Under the pieces are notes generated by a model. It saw only the letters and a list, made by a program, of their open reading frames with translations. It was not told the DNA's origin and did no database searches. Of a stretch of 64,000 nt of DNA, positions 9,062 to 17,018 are shown one piece after another (the stretch's first letter is position 1; every line of letters begins with the position of its first letter). The position numbers were made by a program, and so were the translations under genes. The DNA is from G963667675 sp965249215. Its GTDB lineage: Bacteria > Chloroflexota > Dehalococcoidia > Lucifugimonadales > UBA3495. The stretch covers positions 806,001 through 870,000 of the forward strand of contig CBDFLN010000001.1 in the NCBI GenBank assembly GCA_965249215.1. Reading direction: 5' to 3'.

Positions 9062-9763
9062 GGTTACTTCCTACCTGGGGTGGGGATGGGGGGAATTTTG
9101 GTTTCCCTACCATTTTGTACCATTTCCTCCCGTTTGGGAGTTTGTACGGCGGCGGGGCGAAAATCTTAGTTCCGTTCCACTGTGTCCCATTTCGTCCCGT
9201 TCCGGCGGGACGGCCGGCGGCGGGGCAAGTCTGACTGGCATCTCTGGCTGTCTACATGGTAGGGCGCGGCTGCCGGTTTGGGAAGGGGCAAATGTCAGTG
9301 GAACGGGGCTGTGGGGTTGGTTTGGCGGGGGGAGGTAATTACCCCATCCTAACCTTCCCCTTCGTAAGGGGAAGGGATTGTCGGGGTTGGGGCGGGGGGT
9401 TCCCGCTTTCGGAGAGCCTTGTGGGACTCCGGCTGTCCGTGCGCCCTTCGATTTCCCTCAGGACGAACGGACAGCCTAGGCCCAAGCTATGCGATGGCCT
9501 TCGCGCGGCGGAACGGCGGGTTGGGGGGCGGGCATGGCGTTTGGGGGTGGGGCCGGTTGGTGGGGCATGGCGGGGGCGGGTTTGTTCGTGTCCTTCAAGT
9601 GCCTCAGGGCGAAGGGGTGGGGCGTCACCGGGGCGGAGGCGTGGTGTATGGCGGGGGTGGAGTGGTGTTGTCCTGGGTTGACTGGTGTATATAATGGGCG
9701 GGTAGACCACGTATTTAAGCTGTTTAAGCTAGTTGAACCGTTAGGCAGGCATGGAGGCGCGTT
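9062..9763. repeat. Repeat-rich intergenic stretch with a 10-bp perfect hairpin
   Basis: No credible gene is seen in these 700 bp; the frames crossing it are low-complexity G-rich reading frames. It contains a perfect palindrome at 9353-9375 (10-bp arms, CGT loop), a form also found at 58723-58743. Around 9095-9190 it holds degenerate copies, on the minus strand, of the GAACGAAATGGTACAAAATGG-type element that is repeated in tandem at 58.9-59.2 kb. Confidence 0.6.
9668..9695 (+). promoter_or_regulatory. Putative promoter of the MmgE/PrpD gene
   Basis: TTGTCC at 9668-9673 and a perfect TATAAT at 9690-9695 with 16-bp spacing, about 70 bp before the start at 9764. Confidence 0.55.
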
Positions 9764-11122
9764 ATGGGAGCGACAGAGACCGTTGCCAGGTGGATAGTCA
9801 ATACGAGCTATGAGGATATTCCGCCGGACGCCATTTCGGTGGCCAATGAGTCGTGCTTCGACCTGCTGGGAGTGATCCTGGCGGGGTCTACGGAGCCGGT
9901 GGGGGAGATTATCAGGCAGTACGTGGCGGACCAGGGGGCTGCTCCAGAGGCGACGATCCTGGCTTCGGGGCAGAGGACGACCCTGGCCAACGCGGCGCTG
10001 GTGAACGGGACGATGGGCCATGCGCTGGACTACGACGACTTCGGCGGCTTCGGCCATCCGACGGTGGCCATCTTTCCGGGCCTGCTGGCCCTGGGAGAGG
10101 GCGTGGGGGCCACAGGGCGGGACCTGCTGGAAGCCTACGTCGTCGGCTGCGAGGTAGGGCTGGCGCTGCAGCACGCCACCAAGTACAAGCAGATGCAGAA
10201 CGGTTTCCACAGCACGCCGGTCATCGGCCGGCTGGCGGGAGCGGCGGCGTGCGCCAAGCTGCTGAAGCTGGACGAAAAACAGACCGTAGCCGCGCTGGGG
10301 ATCGCCGGGTCGATGGCCGGCGGGCTAATCCACAACTTCGGGACCATGACCAAGCCGCTGCACGCGGGCATGGCGTGCCGGGACGGGGTGATGGCGTCGC
10401 AACTGGCGCAACAGGGCCTTACCGCGGGAGACCGGGTAATCGAGGCCCCCTACGGGTTCATCTCGACTATTCTTCGCGGGGACGGCGATGCGGGAGACAG
10501 GATGGCGGAGAGCCTGGGCAACCCCTTCCGGGTGCAGGACGCCTTGATCATCAAGAAGTACCCCTGCTGCGGGGGCAACCACGCCATACTGGACAGCCTG
10601 TTCAGCCTGATGCGGGAGCACAACTTCAGCTACGAGGACGTAGCCAGCGCCGATTTCGACCAGCACTACACGTCGGTGGTCATGCTGGAGCCGGACACCA
10701 CGCTGAAGGCCAAGTTCAGCGTCACGTACAACGTGGCGGCGGGCCTAGTGGACGGCGAGGTGGGAGTGGAGACGTTCCGGGACCAGAAGGTTCGTCAGGA
10801 CGCAATTCAGGAAACGATGGACAAGGTGCATCCCCGGGTGCTGGCAAGGTCGCAGTCGGAGAACGACGACCTGCTGGCCGAGACGCCGGTGAAAATCACC
10901 CTGAAGGACGGCCGGGTGCTGGAGCACGCCACCCACAGGATGCAGGTGCTGGGCAGCCAGAACAACCCGTGGGGATTCGACAACATCAAGAATAAATTCC
11001 AGGCCAATGCCCGGATGGCGCTGGCCGATGCAGAGGCGGAGGAAGCGGTAGAGGCATGGTCGGACATCACCCAGGTGGCCGACGTGGCGGGGACTATCAG
11101 GCGGACCCTGGTGAAGGGCTGA
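9764..11122 (+). CDS. MmgE/PrpD family protein
   Basis: Enzyme of the 2-methylcitrate dehydratase (PrpD)/MmgE/cis-aconitate decarboxylase superfamily, 452 residues, full family length. Characteristic segments are GTMGHALDYDDFGGFGHPTVAIFPGLL-type sequence near residues 82-105, AATAAKL-like helix in AGAAACAKLLKLDE, GTMTKPLHAGMACRDGVMA around 195-215 and the KKYPCCGGNHAILD motif near 265. The exact substrate cannot be told; no methylcitrate-cycle partner is nearby, so a role in organic-acid dehydration is only a family-level inference. GGAGG precedes the ATG. Confidence 0.88.
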   Translation: MGATETVARWIVNTSYEDIPPDAISVANESCFDLLGVILAGSTEPVGEIIRQYVADQGAAPEATILASGQRTTLANAALVNGTMGHALDYDDFGGFGHPTVAIFPGLLALGEGVGATGRDLLEAYVVGCEVGLALQHATKYKQMQNGFHSTPVIGRLAGAAACAKLLKLDEKQTVAALGIAGSMAGGLIHNFGTMTKPLHAGMACRDGVMASQLAQQGLTAGDRVIEAPYGFISTILRGDGDAGDRMAESLGNPFRVQDALIIKKYPCCGGNHAILDSLFSLMREHNFSYEDVASADFDQHYTSVVMLEPDTTLKAKFSVTYNVAAGLVDGEVGVETFRDQKVRQDAIQETMDKVHPRVLARSQSENDDLLAETPVKITLKDGRVLEHATHRMQVLGSQNNPWGFDNIKNKFQANARMALADAEAEEAVEAWSDITQVADVAGTIRRTLVKG

Positions 11123-11137
11123 GGCTGAAGAGAGAGC

Positions 11138-11566
11138 TTAGGGCTCGACGCGTATAGGGTCCCCCACCTTGATGGGGCCGCCGTTAAGCACCAAGGCCAG
11201 CATCCCCCGGCGGTGGTCCAGGGTCTGCCGGAGGCCGGGGCGGATGGCGTTCATCCGTTCGCAGGGCATGCACTCACCCACGATTTCCATGGTTACATCA
11301 TCGCCGATGAAGACCACCTGACCTGCCTTGGTCTGGGAAAGGTCGAGGCCGGAGGTGGTGACATTCTCCTTTATCTGGCCCGGTGAGAGTTCCAGTTCGT
11401 CCAGGGTTTCTTTGTCCATGAGGAGGACCTGGCGGAGGTGGCCCTCGCGGCAAAAGCGGTCGCCTTCCAGACCCTGGCCGGAGATGACGTTGGCGTTCTG
11501 AACGGCCGTGGCCGGAGAACGGGGTTGTTGGGCGAGGTGCAGGTTGACGATGGTGCCTTGTTGCAT
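11138..11566 (-). CDS. MOSC domain-containing protein
   Basis: Stand-alone MOSC domain of 142 residues. The domain binds sulfur carried on a conserved cysteine and is known from molybdenum-cofactor sulfurase C-termini and the YiiM/YuaD families. The diagnostic cysteine is in GECMPCERMNAIRPGLRQ near residues 96-113, with GDRFCREGHLRQVLLMD earlier and ITTSGLDL-like NVTTSGLDLSQ in between. A strong AGGAGG ribosome-binding site precedes the ATG. Its stop lies 15 bp from the convergent MmgE/PrpD gene. Confidence 0.9.
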   Translation of the reverse strand: MQQGTIVNLHLAQQPRSPATAVQNANVISGQGLEGDRFCREGHLRQVLLMDKETLDELELSPGQIKENVTTSGLDLSQTKAGQVVFIGDDVTMEIVGECMPCERMNAIRPGLRQTLDHRRGMLALVLNGGPIKVGDPIRVEP

Positions 11567-11619
11567 CGCCGGATCCTCCTGTTGGTGTTGTGCGTTTTTG
11601 GGGCTTGTCAGTCGCGGCG

Positions 11620-11649
11620 ATTATAGCGGGTGGGGGCGGGGGATGTCAC
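11620..11649 (-). promoter_or_regulatory. Promoter of the MOSC gene
   Basis: Read on the minus strand: GTGACA (11649-11644), 18 bp, then TATAAT (11625-11620), about 55 bp before the start. Confidence 0.6.
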
Positions 11650-11759
11650 GCGGGGGGTTGGTGGGGGGGCGGGGGGCAGGTAGGAATTTAGAATGGGCGA
11701 GATTTGCACTGGAGGGTCAGGACCGTCCAGGGGTCACATGGTCGCCGTGGAACGTTGCC

Positions 11760-13286
11760 CTAGAACTCTATCAATGTCTCATCAACGGTGACAGTACCAT
11801 CCAACCGTCGGTCGAGAGCATCACGCTCTTCCTCAGTTTGGCGGTGTCTTAATACAGTGCTACTACTAACGTCGTAATGTACCGCCTCGATATTCAAAAC
11901 GACCACGCTTTCCAAATCTAGCCGTAGGGTAGGGCCATTATCCTCCTCCTCCTCATCTTGAAGCTGACGCTCCAAAAACACATCAAATCCCCGAAGAGAA
12001 CGGTGCGGCGGCATTTCTTCTTGCGTAGTCGATTCTTCTTGGGCAGGCTTAGAAGGGACAGTTTCCAATACAAAGATAGTGTTATCGTAGTCTTCGTCTG
12101 GTTCGGAAGCCGCTCTACTTGGGAGACTAACCTTCACAATAGATCCAGCTGGAAAGTCGTATGGCTCAACTCCACGAGAGCGATTGAATAACACGACATT
12201 ATTCCCGGTTCCATCTGTTTGCGACGACGGATAGATTATGCCATCGACACGAGGTGTAGCTTTGTAAGCCAGATATTCGGTTACCACTTGAGTCATCAGG
12301 TGTTCGAGAGCGTCGTCTTCGAATACGATCGGTTGACTGATTTCTCGGACCAAGCGCCTCAGGAAGATAGCTCTGGACTTGTGCTCCGGGTAATGTGGGT
12401 CAAAGTGACTGGCCTTGACATAGACTTCAGCCAAGGCACCCAAGTCGAGAAGCGTTAAGGTACGCAGTAGTCCAAATCGTCCAATTACAACACTGCTACC
12501 TACTGGCGGCCGCAACTCTGACACGCACGTCGATTCTTCCATGGCACCATAGAACACCGATATGCCCTGGGCGTTCATCCGGCCCCCTTTGGCCGATTTT
12601 GGTGGCGGGGGCCCGAGCTCCTGAACTGGTGACTTCAAAATAGATTCAAGTTCCTGGGTAGACTTCGCTGTCCGCCCGCGCCAGACGAAGTGACATTGAT
12701 CGGCTGGGTTGATCTGCTTGATGACAGGCCTGTCGTCCAAGGTCTTAAGGGCATTCAGATCACCAAAAATTTCAGTTAACAGATCTTCAGCGACTGCGTT
12801 CAGAAACCTAGACCGGGTCCGAATCTCGCGACGGAACTCGGCCCAGATTAATCTGAACCCTAGGTCTTGTGCAGGTTTCTCTTCGTACATTGCCTCAGAT
12901 CCATAAGGGTTTTCTTCACCATCTTTGGCTGCTTGGTACATATGTCTACTGGAAAGCAAAGACGCTAGATCGGCTGCTGCGCCATCAGGCAATTCGACTA
13001 GATCCTCGATCACTATTTCTGGCTCCTCGCCTCTTCGCTCCCACCTTCCTTCACTGAACATAAAAAATTCGTAGGGCTCGTCCGGGTGGTCAGGCGTGAG
13101 ATTGAAGTGCTCTTCCATTACTCCATGCATTCGGTCAGCTAGGTCATCCAGCGTTAGCGCCTTCCTCTGTTTGCCGCAGTAACTGCATAGAGTCCTAAGG
13201 CCCTTCCCTTTCACCTCATCGGATAAGAATTGGTCGCCGATGCAGCGGTAGCAAATGTGTTTCGTGCTGTTGTCTGATGCTGCCAA
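11760..13286 (-). CDS. HEPN/RES N-terminal plus RES domain protein
   Basis: 508-residue protein. The N-terminus has a zinc-ribbon-like pair CYRC and CSYC (residues about 12-40) and a helical segment of the kind found before RES domains. The C-terminal half matches the RES fold (named for conserved Arg, Glu, Ser): FVWRGRTAK, then CVSELRPPVGS, and later IIYPSSQTDGTGNNVVLF. RES domains related to NAD-degrading toxins (RES-Xre pairs) are the closest characterised function; the large fused forms are uncharacterised. No Xre antitoxin is adjacent. The start is TTG 13286 with AGGAG upstream. Base composition is clearly less GC-rich than the neighbours, which suggests acquisition by transfer. Confidence 0.8.
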   Translation of the reverse strand: MAASDNSTKHICYRCIGDQFLSDEVKGKGLRTLCSYCGKQRKALTLDDLADRMHGVMEEHFNLTPDHPDEPYEFFMFSEGRWERRGEEPEIVIEDLVELPDGAAADLASLLSSRHMYQAAKDGEENPYGSEAMYEEKPAQDLGFRLIWAEFRREIRTRSRFLNAVAEDLLTEIFGDLNALKTLDDRPVIKQINPADQCHFVWRGRTAKSTQELESILKSPVQELGPPPPKSAKGGRMNAQGISVFYGAMEESTCVSELRPPVGSSVVIGRFGLLRTLTLLDLGALAEVYVKASHFDPHYPEHKSRAIFLRRLVREISQPIVFEDDALEHLMTQVVTEYLAYKATPRVDGIIYPSSQTDGTGNNVVLFNRSRGVEPYDFPAGSIVKVSLPSRAASEPDEDYDNTIFVLETVPSKPAQEESTTQEEMPPHRSLRGFDVFLERQLQDEEEEDNGPTLRLDLESVVVLNIEAVHYDVSSSTVLRHRQTEEERDALDRRLDGTVTVDETLIEF

Positions 13287-13497
13287 CTGAGGCGTCTCCT
13301 TAAAATTAAGCGGGTGGGCGGAGGGGCATGTGGGGCACGGACTAAAAGCAAAGGGAGCGGACTTGGCCGAGGCGGCGCTGAGTCAGGCGCCAGCAAACAG
13401 GTGGACGACCGCCGGAAACACAGCCTATCCACCTTACCAGTCTGTAGCCTGGTAGGTGGTGGCGGTCATGGCCGTCGGAGTGTACAATAAATGAAAA

Positions 13498-13520
13498 GAG
13501 CCGCTCTTCCAAAGCGGCTC
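13498..13520 (-). terminator. Intrinsic terminator or attenuator upstream of the RES gene
   Basis: Perfect 8-bp stem GAGCCGCT/AGCGGCTC with a 7-nt loop. Read on the minus strand it is followed at once by TTTTCATTTATT. Lying between a minus-strand promoter and the RES gene, it could end a short RNA of about 75 nt or attenuate RES expression. Confidence 0.6.
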
Positions 13521-13572
13521 CGCAGTAAGTTTTTTAATTTAAGGGTGTCCCTCTAGCTCTCCACCTAAGACT

Positions 13573-13601
13573 AGAGTACACCCTAGTATGTGTTGTGTCA
13601 A
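13573..13601 (-). promoter_or_regulatory. Minus-strand promoter overlapped by a palindromic operator
   Basis: TTGACA (minus strand, 13601-13596), 17 bp, then TACTCT (13578-13573). The -35 box lies in the spacer of the CCCTAGTAT/ATACTAGGG inverted repeat, so a dimeric regulator bound there would block it. Confidence 0.6.
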
Positions 13602-13627
13602 GATACTAGGGCGGTGGAAGGTAGCAA

Positions 13628-14359
13628 ATGGGCGCTTTGAATGGGAATCAAATCAAGAAACTAGTCAGCGCCGGCGAATTAGTCGTGCAACCTTTCGATG
13701 ATAAGTTAGTTCAGCCTGCGTCCTTTGACTTCAGACTCGGAGCGAAGATCCTGGCGAGTCCCCTTGGGCCTGACGAGCTCGGTCGAGAAATCGAACTAAA
13801 CCAACAAGCGCCTGACTATGCGGTCCAGACTGGTCAGATGGTAGCTGTAATGTCCAAAGAGTGGATAGAGTTGCCATTGGACGTTTGCAGCAATAGTTTT
13901 GGCATTCGTTCCGTATTCGCCAGAAAGGGGCTTCATTGCTTTGGTGGCCCGCATCTCGATCCGGGATGGAGAGGGCATTTGATAGTCAGTCTACAAAACG
14001 TCGGGCCCGAACCCATCACCATAGAATTAGACCGACCGTTCTTTACGGCAACGTTCGAACGACTAGATGAGGCGGTTGAACCAGGTCAAGGTTACGAGGG
14101 GAATCATCAAGACCAACACGATTTCCCCGAAGAGCAGAAGACGTATATCCTGTCAGCGAGGACGACAAGTCTAGCAGAAATTCCCACGTTGCGAGAAAAT
14201 GTTGCCCGTCTTACTGCACTGGTTGAGGAGTTAAATGACAAGTTGCCCGATCCAGATGCTGGCCTAGAGATCAACGAGGAAATAGTAAAGCGGCTGCGCC
14301 ACTCGCTTGAAAAGGACACGGAGTCCTTTCTTTCGTCGGAGAACGTGCGGCAACGTTAA
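13628..14359 (+). CDS. dCTP deaminase/dUTPase-fold (DCD-like) protein lacking the catalytic Glu
   Basis: 243 residues. Residues 1-150 follow the trimeric dUTPase/dCTP deaminase fold: QPASFDFRLG near 29-38, RSVFARKGL at 94-102, HLDPGWRGHLIVSLQN at 109-124. In true dCTP deaminases the last motif reads like GxIVLExxN with a catalytic Glu; here that position is Ser121, so ordinary deamination is unlikely. The C-terminal 90 residues are charged and helical (RENVARLTALVEELNDKLPD, then RLRHSLEKDT), probably a coiled coil not found in the enzymes. A GGAAGG ribosome-binding site precedes ATG 13628. A RelE-like gene follows after 15 bp. Function is unknown; dCTP-deaminase relatives acting in phage defence are one precedent. 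Confidence 0.75.
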   Translation: MGALNGNQIKKLVSAGELVVQPFDDKLVQPASFDFRLGAKILASPLGPDELGREIELNQQAPDYAVQTGQMVAVMSKEWIELPLDVCSNSFGIRSVFARKGLHCFGGPHLDPGWRGHLIVSLQNVGPEPITIELDRPFFTATFERLDEAVEPGQGYEGNHQDQHDFPEEQKTYILSARTTSLAEIPTLRENVARLTALVEELNDKLPDPDAGLEINEEIVKRLRHSLEKDTESFLSSENVRQR

Positions 14360-14374
14360 ATTTGTGAAGCACCG

Positions 14375-14641
14375 ATGCCCCTTCTATATGACCCTGACGC
14401 TTTTGAAGATGTGCCTTCCTCGGAACACCGGCGATTCGTTCGAAAGTGTGAATGGCTGTGGACGAATAAGCACATATTGACGCACACTTCCTTGCGGCAT
14501 GACCTCAATCCTTTTCTCAAGTGGCAAGTAGGCCATTACCGCATCATATATACTTACGACGCTGAATCCGACGATTTGGTGATACGTCTCATAGCCCACC
14601 GGAGTGACGTATACAAAAGGGCTACCGGTCTAGACTCCTAG
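14375..14641 (+). CDS. RelE/ParE-superfamily-like small protein
   Basis: 88 residues. The C-terminal part, WQVGHYRIIYTYDAESDDLVIRLIAHRSDVYK, matches the end of RelE-type toxins, where a basic residue and the motif (H/G)R(x)DVY close the beta-sheet. The N-terminus LYDPDAFEDVPSSEHRRFVRKCEWLW is less typical. It is co-directional with the DCD-like gene 15 bp upstream. No usual antitoxin gene sits beside it, so either the DCD-like protein acts as partner or the protein is not a toxin. Alternatively it is a cytotoxic-translational-repressor-like orphan. Confidence 0.6.
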   Translation: MPLLYDPDAFEDVPSSEHRRFVRKCEWLWTNKHILTHTSLRHDLNPFLKWQVGHYRIIYTYDAESDDLVIRLIAHRSDVYKRATGLDS

Positions 14642-14660
14642 ACCTATCCCTCAAAAGCGT

Positions 14661-14745
14661 AGGTAAAGAGCCGCCGGGAGAGCATCCAGATGTTCCGGCA
14701 GGGCAACCGGGGTGACCTGGTGGCTAGGGAGTCGGCGACGGGCGC
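14661..14745 (+). pseudogene. Relic of yqeY (GatB/YqeY domain)
   Basis: These 85 bp align without gaps to bases 17737-17820 inside the intact yqeY gene, with about a dozen mismatches; for example CCGCCGGGAGAGCATCCAGA is shared exactly. No start or stop fits, so it is a decayed fragment of a second copy, lying at the right edge of the low-GC islet. Confidence 0.7.
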
Positions 14746-14777
14746 CGCACCCTTCTGACGCAGCCTGCTTGTTTGGA

Positions 14778-15128
14778 TTAGGTTTCTTGCTCTGCTTCTT
14801 CTTGCAGGGTGGGCATTTGGGTGAAGAGGCCTACGGCTTCCTCTATGTCTAGCTGGAAGGCTATGCCGGCGCCGTGTTCGGTGTCGAAGTGGGCAGCTTC
14901 GCCGATGCGTTCCATGATGGCCCGGGCGCGTTGCTCGACGACCAGGAACAGGATGATGGCCCGTTTGTGCTCCAGGCCCAAGCCGAAGAAGGTCCTTTCC
15001 GGCGCCATGCCCTCTCCCCGGACGCTGTTGACTATGGTGGCGCCGGTGGCCCCGCCGGCCCGGGCAGCGTCGACGACGGCCTCGGTCTTGTCGTCGTTAA
15101 CCAGAGCGATTATCAGCTTCAGTCTCAT
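14778..15128 (-). CDS. P-II family nitrogen regulator-like protein
   Basis: 116 residues with the ferredoxin-like P-II fold: MRLKLIIALVNDDKTEAVVDAAR, GATGATIVNSVRGEG, and ILFLVVEQRARAIMERI. It differs from GlnB/GlnK in the T-loop and belongs to the P-II-like proteins that sit with membrane transporters. It overlaps by about 30 bp the end of the DUF1538 gene upstream, with GGAGG before its ATG, so it is the last gene of a DUF1538-DUF1538-PII operon and probably regulates that transporter. The ligand is unknown. Confidence 0.82.
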   Translation of the reverse strand: MRLKLIIALVNDDKTEAVVDAARAGGATGATIVNSVRGEGMAPERTFFGLGLEHKRAIILFLVVEQRARAIMERIGEAAHFDTEHGAGIAFQLDIEEAVGLFTQMPTLQEEAEQET

Positions 15129-15933
15129 GGCTTAAACCTCCCTGTTGTGTTCCCTGTTGTGTTCCCTTGGAGGAAGGCCCTTGGCCGCGCCATCTAATCA
15201 ACCACGATGCCGCCATGGCGTAGCCAAGTACCGACATTATAGGAAAGACGCTGGCGAAAGCAATCAGCCCGAACCCGTCGATCAGGGGGCTGCGACCAGG
15301 AATGCTGGCCGCCAGTCCCAGTCCCAAGGCCGCCACTACCGGAACCGTCACGGTGGAGGTCGTAACTCCCCCGCTGTCGTAGGCCAAGGGGACGATGGTC
15401 CTGGCGGACCGGAAAGTCTGGGCGATGACTATGACGTAGGCGCCAATGATGTACCAAGGCAGCGGGGTGCCGGTCACTATGCGGAAACATCCCAAGGACA
15501 CCCCAACCGCCACTCCCACGGCCACGGCCAGCCTCAAACCCCAGGACCGGATGGTCCCGCCGGACACCTCCTCGGCCTTCAGGGCCACGGCAATCAAGGC
15601 GGGTTCGGCCACGGTGGCAGCAAAGCCGATGGCCGCGGCGAAGACGTACACGAGCCAATAGTTACGCCAGTCGACCTCGCCGCCCGCACTTCCCAGCCCG
15701 ACCCTTTCAGGAGTGGTCAGTTGCTGGGCCATGGTCTCTCCAATGGGGAAGAGCGCTTGCTCCAACCCGACGAGAAACAGGGCCAAGCCGACCAGCACCA
15801 GGGCGACCCCCCCGGCAATCCGCCGGAGGTTGGGCGGCCGCTGCCGCAGCACCGCCACCTGGAAAAAGATCAGGATCGCGGCGATGGGGAGCACGTCCCG
15901 AAAGGTCGACCCCAGGGTGTTCAGCAACTCCAT
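15097..15933 (-). CDS. DUF1538 family membrane protein
   Basis: 278 residues from ATG 15933 (MELLNTLGSTFRDVLPIA). Multiple hydrophobic segments and the motifs IGFAATVAEPALIAVALK and IVPLAYDSGGVTTSTVTVPVVAALGLGLA identify DUF1538, a putative transporter of unknown substrate often encoded as two halves or a tandem pair with a P-II-like gene. The same frame is open further upstream to 16254, but that part is antisense-like low-complexity sequence overlapping the other DUF1538 gene and is not credible. ATG 15933 lies 2 nt after the upstream paralogue's stop. Confidence 0.85.
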   Translation of the reverse strand: MELLNTLGSTFRDVLPIAAILIFFQVAVLRQRPPNLRRIAGGVALVLVGLALFLVGLEQALFPIGETMAQQLTTPERVGLGSAGGEVDWRNYWLVYVFAAAIGFAATVAEPALIAVALKAEEVSGGTIRSWGLRLAVAVGVAVGVSLGCFRIVTGTPLPWYIIGAYVIVIAQTFRSARTIVPLAYDSGGVTTSTVTVPVVAALGLGLAASIPGRSPLIDGFGLIAFASVFPIMSVLGYAMAASWLIRWRGQGPSSKGTQQGTQQGGLSHETEADNRSG

Positions 15934-15935
15934 AG

Positions 15936-16717
15936 TCAGGCCACCATTCCATACCCGAGGACACAGATCATGGGGGTCAGGCTGGCAAATGCGATGAGAC
16001 CGAAGCCGTCGACCATTGGGCTTCGACTCCTGATGGACGTGGCCAAGCCCACTCCCAAGGCCGCAACCAGGGGAACGGTGATGGTGCTGGTGGTGACTCC
16101 TCCAGAGTCGTAGGCCACGCCGATGATGTCCTCCGGGGCGAGAAGGGTCATTATCGTCACCAGCAGGTAGCCGCCGATTATCAGCCGGTGGACCGGCCAG
16201 CCCTGAGGATGCGCAAGACGCCCACGACGATGGCAATACCAACGGCGACGGCAACTACAAGCCGGAGAGACAGAGCATAGAGACTGCGGGCCGAATCGCT
16301 TTCGTCGATGGTCCCCGCTTCAGCCGCTACGTCGGCCGCCTCGCCCGCGATGGCTATCAGGGCGGGCTCGGCCACGGTGGTGCCGAATCCCAAGCAAAAG
16401 GAGAACGCGAGCAACGCCAGCAGGTTGCCCTTGTTGGCAAAGCCCTGGGCTAGGGCTTCGCCCAAGGGGAACAGCCCGCTCTCCAGGCCCTTGATAAACA
16501 GGCCCAAGCCCACGAGAACGGATACCATGCCTATGGCCACGCTGCCCAAGTCGGAGAAGGGCTGCCGCAGCACGACGATCTGGAAGAAGGCGATGACCAG
16601 GACGATGGGGGCCAGGTCTCGCAGCGATTCCAACAGCTGCCGCGCCATCGGGGCCAGGAATTGGACCCACTCCTTCGCCCATATGCTTCGAGCCTGGCGG
16701 ACTAACATGGCAACCAT
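15936..16717 (-). pseudogene. DUF1538 family membrane protein, interrupted by a frameshift
   Basis: Paralogue of the downstream gene. The N-terminal half (16717-16181) has GLGFIKGLESGLFPLG-like and CLGFGTTVAEPALIAIAGEA motifs and runs into a stop after VLRILRAGRSTG. The C-terminal half continues in another frame from about 16198 to 15936, with WPVHRLIIGGYLLVTI and VAYDSGGVTTSTITVPLVAALG. Compared with the intact paralogue, exactly one base is missing (or a -1 shift is needed) near 16195. It may be a sequencing error, a true mutation, or recoding; with an intact copy beside it loss is plausible. Confidence 0.75.
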
Positions 16718-16726
16718 AACGGGTCG

Positions 16727-16755
16727 AATATAGTTTTCTACGAGTAGCCGGTCAA
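16727..16755 (-). promoter_or_regulatory. Promoter of the DUF1538-PII operon
   Basis: On the minus strand TTGACC (16755-16750), 17 bp, TATATT (16732-16727). The expected transcription start is at or within a few bases of ATG 16717, so the message may be leaderless or nearly so. Confidence 0.65.
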
Positions 16756-16919
16756 GCGGGGCCGCGGTTCATGAGGCCCTGGCTTGGGGGCGGGTCTAGC
16801 GTTAGGGTTGGTGGGTTGGGACGAGGGACTGGTTGCAAATTGAGCCTTATGCACACTATAGGGGTGGACTGACGCCCTGTAGAGTTTGCGGAACCGTTTG
16901 GCCGGCCAAGTTATGTAAG

Positions 16920-16928
16920 TGATACAAT
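16920..16928 (+). promoter_or_regulatory. Extended -10 element upstream of small lipoprotein gene
   Basis: TGATACAAT (TGn plus TACAAT) at 16920-16928, about 90 bp before the GTG start at 17019, with no convincing -35 box. The rest of the gap between 16718 and 17018 shows no gene. Confidence 0.4.
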
Positions 16929-17018
16929 GAATCGTGCCCATAAACGGGCGGCACAAGCCTAGCAGTATTGGCGACCCCTTCTGGACTTTTGCAGGGCAGC
17001 CCAGAGAACGAGGTAGTA

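Larger units (their letters stand above)
13287..13627. promoter_or_regulatory. Divergent control region with three inverted repeats
   Basis: Gene-free 340 bp between the divergent RES and DCD-like genes. It holds an 11-bp hairpin with one bulge (13429-13440/13449-13459), a terminator-like stem at 13498-13520, and a 9-bp palindrome CCCTAGTAT/ATACTAGGG (13581-13589/13603-13611) that overlaps a minus-strand promoter. The DCD-like gene starts 16 bp after the palindrome. Confidence 0.6.

Noticed and set aside
9476..10210. Long open frame on the minus strand overlapping the MmgE/PrpD start
   Set aside because: It is antisense to a clear enzyme gene and to G-rich repeats, low in complexity and without any domain.
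11760..14641. Classical RES-Xre or RelBE toxin-antitoxin operon
   Set aside because: No Xre-type or RelB-type gene adjoins either toxin-like gene, and RES and RelE-like genes lie on opposite strands.
15934..16254. N-terminal extension of the intact DUF1538 gene
   Set aside because: The added sequence is His/Arg/Gly-rich out-of-frame translation of the upstream paralogue; ATG 15933 gives the natural membrane-protein start.
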